A program made the translations under genes and the position numbers. A stretch of 64,000 nt of DNA from an uncultured Aquimarina sp. (lineage in GTDB: Bacteria > Bacteroidota > Bacteroidia > Flavobacteriales > Flavobacteriaceae). Location: assembly GCA_947503835.1 (NCBI GenBank), contig CANNFM010000004.1:248001-312000 (forward strand), read 5' to 3'. Numbering within the stretch: the stretch's first letter is position 1; each line of letters opens with the position of its first letter. Shown here piece by piece: positions 8,698 through 16,200 of the stretch. A model generated the notes under the pieces. The model ran no database searches, was not told where the DNA came from, and saw nothing but the letters and a program-made list of their open reading frames with translations.

Positions 8698-8814
8698 CCC
8701 CCAAAGGGGGGACTCTCAAATTTCATAAATCAAAAATTAAATAAGAAACTCCTATGCTTTGCACGCAAAACATAGGAGTTTCTTTATCATTACCCCTTTG
8801 GGGGTTAGGGGGCT
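8688..8814. repeat. MITE-like element: 22-bp perfect inverted repeats around a hairpin
   Basis: The arms at 8688-8709 and 8793-8814 are perfect 22-bp inverted repeats (cores CCCCCTAACCCCCAAAGGGG and CCCCTTTGGGGGTTAGGGGG). Between them sits a second hairpin at 8743-8784. The left arm provides the yjbQ stop codon; the right arm ends two bases before the stop of the convergent membrane-protein gene. No transposase is encoded. Confidence 0.75.
8743..8784. terminator. Probable bidirectional terminator between convergent genes
   Basis: Perfect 14-bp arms AAGAAACTCCTATG (8743-8756) and CATAGGAGTTTCTT (8771-8784) enclose a 14-nt loop, with T-rich sequence after the stem on both strands. It lies between the convergent yjbQ and the 8816-9256 gene. 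Confidence 0.65.
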
Positions 8815-8815
8815 T

Positions 8816-9256
8816 TTAAAACCAATTCGCCCAAGGGATTCTAGATAACATAAACAACCATGCTATGGTATAAAAAATAGCCAACATCTTAAATTTTGGT
8901 GTAGAAGTCAGTTTCTTTTTATGTTTAGAGTATCCCATAGTAATAAATACAATCATTAAGATCATCATTAACGGGTGCTCTACATTATAGAGTCGCAATG
9001 TAGCATCTTTCATGATCTCTCCCATTTTATGAGTCCCAGAGAACCAAACAACAAGAGGAGATATAAAGAAAATAATAATACCTATTAACAATTGAATATG
9101 CGAAACGATAAGCGCAAACAAAGAAACTCTAAAGTCTTTTGGGGCATATTCTCGTTTGCTAAAAAAACCTGCAAGAGCGTTAATAGTGGCTAGTGTTACA
9201 ACAAGCAATACCAGATAAGCCCAGTATGAGTGAACGATTTGAATAGCTTCGTACAT
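8816..9256 (-). CDS. Four-helix integral membrane protein (cytochrome-b-like?)
   Basis: This 146-residue protein has four hydrophobic helices, near residues 10-30, 45-70, 92-112 and 122-140. Conserved-looking histidines sit at helix edges (IVHSYW, IVSHIQLL, GTHKMG, VEHPLMM, YSKHKKK), a pattern compatible with haem ligation. Flavobacterial relatives are often labelled cytochrome B, though I cannot confirm this from sequence. It stands alone, convergent with yjbQ and divergent from the LanC-like gene. A membrane electron carrier is a reasonable but unproven guess. Confidence 0.6.
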   Translation of the reverse strand: MYEAIQIVHSYWAYLVLLVVTLATINALAGFFSKREYAPKDFRVSLFALIVSHIQLLIGIIIFFISPLVVWFSGTHKMGEIMKDATLRLYNVEHPLMMILMIVFITMGYSKHKKKLTSTPKFKMLAIFYTIAWLFMLSRIPWANWF

Positions 9257-9376
9257 AATAGTGTGTTTGTTTTTCTCAAAGGTAAGTATAATGAATAAAA
9301 AAACAACTAGTATTTCTTGCGGTACGTATTTATCTCATTAAATTTAAAACTTTAAATTATCTCGAAACCAAAAGAC

Positions 9377-10600
9377 GTGCAAATAGACTTAGATTATAAA
9401 GAGAAGTTAGAAAAACAGCTAGAAACTATACATGGTCTCCTTAAAGATCATTTTAAAGAGAATACACAAGTGGGAGTTTTATCAGGGATTTCTGGGATTT
9501 CTCTTTTTCATTTTTATTATTCGAAATATACAGAAACAGACATTTATTATGATGCCGGAGTAGAAATACTTAACGAATCTGTACATCGTATTAATAGTGG
9601 TTACAATGTACCGACATATTGTACTGGGATAGCGGGTGCGGGATGGGTGTTTGATCATTTGGTAGAAGAAGACTTTATTGAGCTTAATACAGATGAGTTA
9701 TTGTCTGATTTAGATGAATACCTCTATGGTATTATGATTGCCGATATAAAGGCAGGTAATTATGATTTTTTACATGGTGCGATTGGATATGGGTTTTATT
9801 TTCTGAAAAGATTTAAAAACACAAAATCAGATACGCTTAAAGAACGATATATAACATATTTATTAGCATTAGTTTCTGAGCTTGAAGAATTATCTGAAAA
9901 AGACAAGAATGGTCTTAAATGGCCTCTTGTGTTACATAAAAAAACTGAAGAACCAGAATATAACTTTAGTTTATCTCATGGGATACCTAGTATTATAAAT
10001 TTTCTTTCTCGTTTGCATGAGTATCAGGAATTTCGAGACGCTGTAGAAATGCTCCTCAAAGGTGGAGTTACATACTTAGTAAGTTTTGAAAACCGGGATA
10101 AAGAGGCTTTCTCATTATTTCCAAATAGTGTTATCGATACACATAGAGGTATAGATAGTAGGTTGGCCTGGTGTTATGGTGATTTGGGAGTAGGGCTTAC
10201 GTTAAGGCGTGCTGCAAAAACATTAAAAGATGATCAATTGCATGAAACGGCAATACGAATTTTAAAACATGCCACCCACAGAAAAACTATAGAGCAGTCT
10301 CTGGTTAAAGATGCAGGATTGTGTCATGGATCATACGGCAATGCACAAATTTTTGGAAGGCTATACCAAGAAACTAATGATAACATTTTTAAAGAAGCAG
10401 CAACATATTGGATAAAACAAGGTGTAGCTATGGGTACTTTTGAGGATGGCTATGCAGGATACAAGCAATGGCAAGGCAAAGATAAGATATGGGAGAATGA
10501 AATTAATTTTCTAACCGGTATTGCTGGTATTGGGATGGCAATTATGTTTTATCTGTCGGATTTTGAAACTACCTGGGATGAGTGTTTGATGATAGGGTGA
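9377..10600 (+). CDS. Lanthionine synthetase C-like protein, orphan (GTG start)
   Basis: This 407-residue protein has the LanC alpha-toroid layout with repeated Gly-rich inner-helix motifs: SGISGISLFHF, CTGIAGAGWVF, GAIGYGFYFLKRF, SLSHGIPSI, EDGYAGYKQW and LTGIAGIGMAI. The zinc ligands of the family are present: Cys266 in WCYGDLG and Cys316-His317 in GLCHGSYG. LanC enzymes cyclise dehydrated Ser/Thr with Cys to form lanthionine. No LanB dehydratase, transporter or convincing precursor peptide is within the window, so the substrate is unknown; eukaryotic-type LanCL functions are an alternative. The start is GTG at 9377. A 188-bp gap separates it from the next gene. Confidence 0.88.
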   Translation: MQIDLDYKEKLEKQLETIHGLLKDHFKENTQVGVLSGISGISLFHFYYSKYTETDIYYDAGVEILNESVHRINSGYNVPTYCTGIAGAGWVFDHLVEEDFIELNTDELLSDLDEYLYGIMIADIKAGNYDFLHGAIGYGFYFLKRFKNTKSDTLKERYITYLLALVSELEELSEKDKNGLKWPLVLHKKTEEPEYNFSLSHGIPSIINFLSRLHEYQEFRDAVEMLLKGGVTYLVSFENRDKEAFSLFPNSVIDTHRGIDSRLAWCYGDLGVGLTLRRAAKTLKDDQLHETAIRILKHATHRKTIEQSLVKDAGLCHGSYGNAQIFGRLYQETNDNIFKEAATYWIKQGVAMGTFEDGYAGYKQWQGKDKIWENEINFLTGIAGIGMAIMFYLSDFETTWDECLMIG

Positions 10601-10729
10601 TGCTATCCATTTGTATGTTTTTTGATTGTTGGTTTATATCAAGAGTAGTGTTGCAAAAAAGGATTCCCTTATAGATGTTTTTTAAAAGTATTGAAACGTA
10701 ACTTTTTCATTAAAAAGAGGTTAGTAATT

Positions 10730-10760
10730 TTGTTCATTTGTTAAAAAAAACTTAATTTTG
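10730..10760 (+). promoter_or_regulatory. Promoter of the large exported-protein locus
   Basis: TTG at 10730-10732, a 20-nt spacer and TAATTTTG at 10753-10760 match the Bacteroidetes -33/-7 arrangement. It lies 28 bp upstream of the TTG start of the beta-barrel gene and is the only clear promoter before the block running to 30672. Confidence 0.6.
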
Positions 10761-10788
10761 CAGCCCCTTAATCTATAAAACCTACTAT

Positions 10789-13251
10789 TTGACCCAAAAA
10801 CTACTCTATTTTATTGCGATAAACGTATGCTGTCTTTTTGCTTCTTATGGTCAGGACTTAGGGCAAATTGGTAAGTCTAAACTATTCGCTCTTGCAGGAG
10901 GTATTTCTGCAAACTCAGTATATTATGAAGGAGAATCTAACAGAGAACCCTTTACATATTTTGTTAATGGTAACATTAATATAAATATTAGTGGAGTTTA
11001 TAATATCCCACTTTCTTTTTCATATTCTAATCAAGAATTTAATTATAGCAATCCATTTTCTTTTAACAGATTAAGTATTCATCCATCATATAAATGGGTA
11101 ACTACACATATAGGAGATGTGAATATGACATTTTCACCATATACTTTAAGTGGTCATCAATTTACTGGTTTTGGTTTTGATTTAACTCCCGAAAGTCCTT
11201 TTAAAATTAGTGCAATGTACGGGCGTCTTTTGAAAGCTACAGAATACAACCCTGATGAACCCGATGCCATAGCGGCTTATGAAAGATACGGTTTTGGATT
11301 TAAAACATCATACCAATTTGAAAAATGGCTGCTTGGAATTACTTTTTTTAAGGCCGAAGATAAAGCAAGTTCTATAGATAATCCGTTTCCCATAGAGCTC
11401 GAACTTACCCCAAAAGATAATGCTGTTCTAAGTTTTGAAACGAGTTTGTCATTGTTTGATAAGGCACAAATACAAGTAGAGTATGCATTATCTGGAGTAA
11501 CTGAAGATACAAGGCTTGATGATAAGCGACCCGAAAAAGGACTATTATCATTTCTTTTAAATGAGAATATTACTACAAATTATTACAATGCATTTAATGC
11601 CTCGTTAACATATCCGGCAGGCAATGGTACAGTTGGGGCTAGTTATGAACGTATAGATCCTGATTATAGAACATTTGGAGCCTATTTTTTCAATAATGAT
11701 TTAGAGAATATTACTGCTAATGCTAACCAAACAATTTTTAATAGTAAGCTAAACATTGGTATTAATGTTGGTTTGCAAAGAGATAATCTTGATAAAACCA
11801 AGTCTACAGAGTTGCAAAGAATTGTTAGTGCTGTAAACTTAAATTATAATGCATCAGAAAAATTAGGAATTAATGGATCTTATTCTAATTTTCAATCTTA
11901 CACTAATATTAGAGATCAATTTGATTACATTAATCAAGTAACCCAGTTTGATAATGTAGATACACTTAATTATAGACAGATCACTCAAAATGCAAATTTA
12001 GGGTTTAATTATACCATCAAAAAAACCGAAACAAAGCAGCATGGCACTAATTTAAATTTGGTATATCAAAATTCTAAAAACTTGCAAGATGGTACGGAGC
12101 TGGAAGAAGGAACAAACAACTTTTATAATGGTACACTAGGATATACAATTGGATATCCTCAAAACGATCTAAATATTACATTGGCGGCGAATACTTCTTA
12201 CAGCACTATTGGGGAAGACGAGAGTTTAATTTTAGGACCAACACTATCAGTAGGAAAGCAATTTTTTGATAAAAAGTTACGCACCAATTTTTCTAGCTCG
12301 TATAATACTAGTTACACTAATGGAGAACAACAGAATAGTGTATTTAACTTTAGATTAGGAGGAAATTATTTATGGCTGGATCACCATAATTTTAGTTTGA
12401 ATTTGTTGACTTTACTCAGAAACTCTTCTGAGGATAGTAATACCGACTTTACAGCAACTTTTGGGTATAGTTATAGTTTTGATGGTTTGAATTTAAAATC
12501 AAAAAGGAAGCAAAAGCTACTTGATGAAGATACTCAAAAGAAACCAAAAAACTATATCAGTTTTAGATATAAAAATGTAACCTACAGCGGATCTCCTGAA
12601 CAGATTAATAAGCAACTAAGTAATGTTTTTAATAGTTCCCAGTTTAATGATATCCCAAATAATAAAAGAAATAATCTAATTAGATTACTATCACTTGTTA
12701 AACAACAAAAGGATAAAAACCAATATAAAGAAAGTGCCCTCATCTTCTTAAAAGAACTCTATAGCTATGAGGATTTCAAAAATGCTTATGATGCTGCACT
12801 ATATAATGCTATCCAAAAGATCAAAAGTGATATGATCAAGATAGATGAAGAGTTAGAAGACCTATTTGTGAAGAAAAAAGTTGAAGTAGATGCACATCCT
12901 TTACACAAAAAGCAAGATCAAGCCTTAACAGAAGATCAAGCTCTTATTAATACATATCAAGAATTGGTTACAGAACAGCAAAACAGGCTAGAGAGACTTG
13001 TAGGTCATCGTTGGATGCAAAAGAAATTTTACAAATTCGAAACAAAAGAAGCGATAAAAACCCCCGCAGGTTTGTTAAAAGAATTTAAAGAAACGATGTC
13101 TGAAAAAGTGTTTCAAGTATATGATGTTGAGCAAGATGTTAAAAAAATTGAGTTATATTTAGAAGCAGAGATCATCGATTTTTATTATAAAAAATCATTG
13201 GACCTTGTTGACCCAAATACATTTGAACTTAGATACATAAACAAAAACTAA
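10789..13251 (+). CDS. Outer-membrane beta-barrel protein with helical C-terminal extension
   Basis: An 820-residue exported protein (TTG start; signal about residues 1-20 ending YGQ). Residues 30-585 are dominated by amphipathic beta-strands with aromatic ends (for example TSYQFEKWLLGITFFKA and LNYNASEKLGINGSYSNF), as in large outer-membrane barrels. After about residue 590 the composition changes to a charged, Lys/Glu/Gln-rich helical domain of about 230 residues, unusual after a barrel. It heads the block of giant exported proteins, 10 bp before the toxin-like gene, so a role as translocation or display partner is plausible. I do not recognise a named family. Confidence 0.7.
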   Translation: MTQKLLYFIAINVCCLFASYGQDLGQIGKSKLFALAGGISANSVYYEGESNREPFTYFVNGNININISGVYNIPLSFSYSNQEFNYSNPFSFNRLSIHPSYKWVTTHIGDVNMTFSPYTLSGHQFTGFGFDLTPESPFKISAMYGRLLKATEYNPDEPDAIAAYERYGFGFKTSYQFEKWLLGITFFKAEDKASSIDNPFPIELELTPKDNAVLSFETSLSLFDKAQIQVEYALSGVTEDTRLDDKRPEKGLLSFLLNENITTNYYNAFNASLTYPAGNGTVGASYERIDPDYRTFGAYFFNNDLENITANANQTIFNSKLNIGINVGLQRDNLDKTKSTELQRIVSAVNLNYNASEKLGINGSYSNFQSYTNIRDQFDYINQVTQFDNVDTLNYRQITQNANLGFNYTIKKTETKQHGTNLNLVYQNSKNLQDGTELEEGTNNFYNGTLGYTIGYPQNDLNITLAANTSYSTIGEDESLILGPTLSVGKQFFDKKLRTNFSSSYNTSYTNGEQQNSVFNFRLGGNYLWLDHHNFSLNLLTLLRNSSEDSNTDFTATFGYSYSFDGLNLKSKRKQKLLDEDTQKKPKNYISFRYKNVTYSGSPEQINKQLSNVFNSSQFNDIPNNKRNNLIRLLSLVKQQKDKNQYKESALIFLKELYSYEDFKNAYDAALYNAIQKIKSDMIKIDEELEDLFVKKKVEVDAHPLHKKQDQALTEDQALINTYQELVTEQQNRLERLVGHRWMQKKFYKFETKEAIKTPAGLLKEFKETMSEKVFQVYDVEQDVKKIELYLEAEIIDFYYKKSLDLVDPNTFELRYINKN

Positions 13252-13261
13252 ATCTGTTTAT

Positions 13262-16200
13262 ATGAAAAAACTATGGCTTTTTGTAACCCTGTGTTTTTAT
13301 ACTGTTTTGGCAGTATCACAGTCACAATCTTTCCCGGTTCAGGTAATCCCGCAAGCGATTCCTCCTGCACCAATCCTTTTTTCAGATTATGCAGATAATA
13401 CTACTATTAATAGCCCTCTCAGAGTTCAAATCATTCTTAATGATTTTACGATAAGCAATAGAGAAATACACTTGAGAACCTATTTCGAGGGTAATGGTAT
13501 TACGTTTCAGAGTAATAATAATGTATCAGGAGCGCCTTCGTTATTTCTAGAAGGAGGTATACCAACGATATTAACAAATGTAGAATTAGCACCATATTTT
13601 CGTTTTGAAAACATTACCGGGATCTCTCCAAATGTATACGGGCAAACAATCCCAGAAGGGGTGTATCAGTTTTGTTTTGAGGTGTTTGATGTGTTAACAG
13701 GCAGAAGATTGTCTGATCGAAGTTGTGTTACTACAGTAATTTTTAAAAATGAACCGCCGTTTTTGGTTTCACCCTTGGATAAAACCAATATCCAGGAACG
13801 AAACCCACAAAATATTGTCTTTCAATGGACACCAAGACATATTAATGTTACTAATGTAGAGTACGAATTAAGTATAGTAGAGATATGGGATAATTATGTC
13901 GACCCTCAAACTGCTTTTTTGAGTTCTCCTCCTGTATTTCAAACAACCACAACAGCCACGACTTATGTTTATGGCCCAGCAGATCCATTGTTTCTATCCA
14001 ATAAAAAATATGCGTGGCGAGTACAAGCAAAAGCAAAACGAGGTACAGAAGAAATAGGGTTGTTTAAAAACCAGGGATATAGTGAGATTTTTTCATTTAG
14101 CTATGCCACTCCATGTGATAAACCGGTATCAGTTGCCCATGAGACCAAAGGAGCACATCAGGTAAATATTTCGTGGGAAGACTTTACAACTGAGATTCCA
14201 AAATTTAAGATTAGATATAGAAAACAAGGCGATAATGGAGAATGGTTTTACAGCCAAACTTCGGCGAATTGGATTACACTTTGGGATTTACGATCCAAAA
14301 CCACATACGAATTTCAGATAAGCAAATTATGTGCAGTATCAGAAAGTGATTGGACAAGCGTAGATACATTCACCACAGGAAACCAGCAAGATGAAACGGC
14401 ATTATATAATTGTGGAATCCCACCAGATATTAATCTCGAGAATCAAAATCCATTACCTAGTATCGAAAAAGGCGAATCTTTTAAAGCAGGAGATTTTGAT
14501 ATAAAGATACTCGAAGTTAGTGGTGCTGAAGGTAGATTTACTGGCGAAGGATATGTAACCATTCCCTACCTTAAAAATATAAAGGTTGGCGTAAAGTTTA
14601 CCAATATATTGATCAATACAGATAAGCAACTGTCAGAAGGTATGGTCATTACTACCTACAATATCGATGCCGGTAATATCGTAGACGTAGATGAGGTTAT
14701 AGATACAGTAAGCGATGTCGTAGAAGGAGTAGGAGAAATTTTCGAAGGTGATAATGACCTGGATGAAATCAACATCAATTTTGACATCGATGAAGATGAT
14801 ATTGAAATTGTAGATGATAGAATAGTAATTACTAACCCTGATACAGGAGATCGTTTTGATTATCCTATGGGTGATGATACCGTAATTACAGATGCCAGTG
14901 GCGATGTATATTATGTAGACGAAGAGGGAAATGTTACCAAAGGAGGACAGAAAGATCCAGGAGGGATTGTAAACTCTAATAACGTAGACGGGGTATCTAA
15001 TAGTGGAGAATTAGAGTCACTAACCGCCAAAGGGCTTGTTGTATATTTTAAAGGCGCCAACAAACTTGGTTTTGACCAGGTGCCTGACTCACAAAAAGAT
15101 AAGCTCACCGATCATTATCTAACCATAAAAGATGAAGCCGGTAAAGACTACACCTTAATCCATCAAGCTGTTAAAAAAGGTGATAGTACAACCGTAATTG
15201 CCGAAGTTAAACAACAAGGCAGTGCTTATGAGCTTAAAGATATTATCTTTAAAACCAAGCAGGGAGAAAAGCTAAACACCAAGATCATTGGTGATAAAAT
15301 AGAAGTAACTGTAAAAGGACATTATTCGTTCGAAAACGAAACCATCTACGCCGTAGTACCCTCAAAAACCGAAGAAAAGAAACAACTCACGGCGGGAGCC
15401 TTTACCTTATGGCACCTTACAGAAAGAGTGGTTGATATGGTTTTGGTACCAGTTAATGGTGCATCTCTGCGTGCTAACGAAGCAAAACAAGTAGCCGATA
15501 TATTTAAGAAAGGTGCTGCAAAGCTGAATATCAAAGTTGGAGACCCCTTTAATTTTGATAAAAATAGATTAGGTGCCAATGGTTTAGATGTAGGCGAGAG
15601 CCCATGGCTTACCGCTTATAATGAGGAGCAGAAAAGTGTGATGGCTGCCTTTAAACAAGATCCAAAATCAAACTACAATAAAAGCACGTATTATGTTTTT
15701 GTGTTTAATGATATAACGCCATCAAGAAATATAGCAGGCTTTATGCCATTGCAACGACAATATGGTTTTGTATTTGATAGCAGTATAACAGCTCCCGAAG
15801 AAGGTAAAGGCGACCTTACCAAAACCATTGCACATGAGATAGGTCACGGGGTATTTGCATTACAACACCCGTTTACAAATTTAAAAACCGATGAAGGGCA
15901 AACCTCATGGTTAATGGATTATAGCGCTGGTAGCGATGACCACCTACTTAGCCATATGGATTGGGCACAGATCCATAATCCCGATCTTAAGTTCTATATC
16001 TTCCAGGATGAAGAGGATGGAGAATTGGCAGGAGAAGTATGGTTTACACCAGATTGGAAGCCTATAGAAGTTAAAAGAAGCTCAATCATTGTTTCGTCTT
16101 CAAAATCAGCAAAAATAAAAGGAACATTACCCGGTTTTAGGGTTGATAACATCAAATACAAAGCCCTATTTGACACTTCTGGAGGTTTTTCTGGATATTA

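Noticed and set aside
9261..9341. Short Ser/Thr/Cys-containing ORF before the LanC-like gene as a lanthipeptide precursor
   Set aside because: The 16-codon ORF from ATG 9291 ends TTSISCGTYLSH but has no leader of the expected kind, and the upstream extension is not leader-like; it overlaps the promoter region of the divergent gene. Chance is the simplest explanation.
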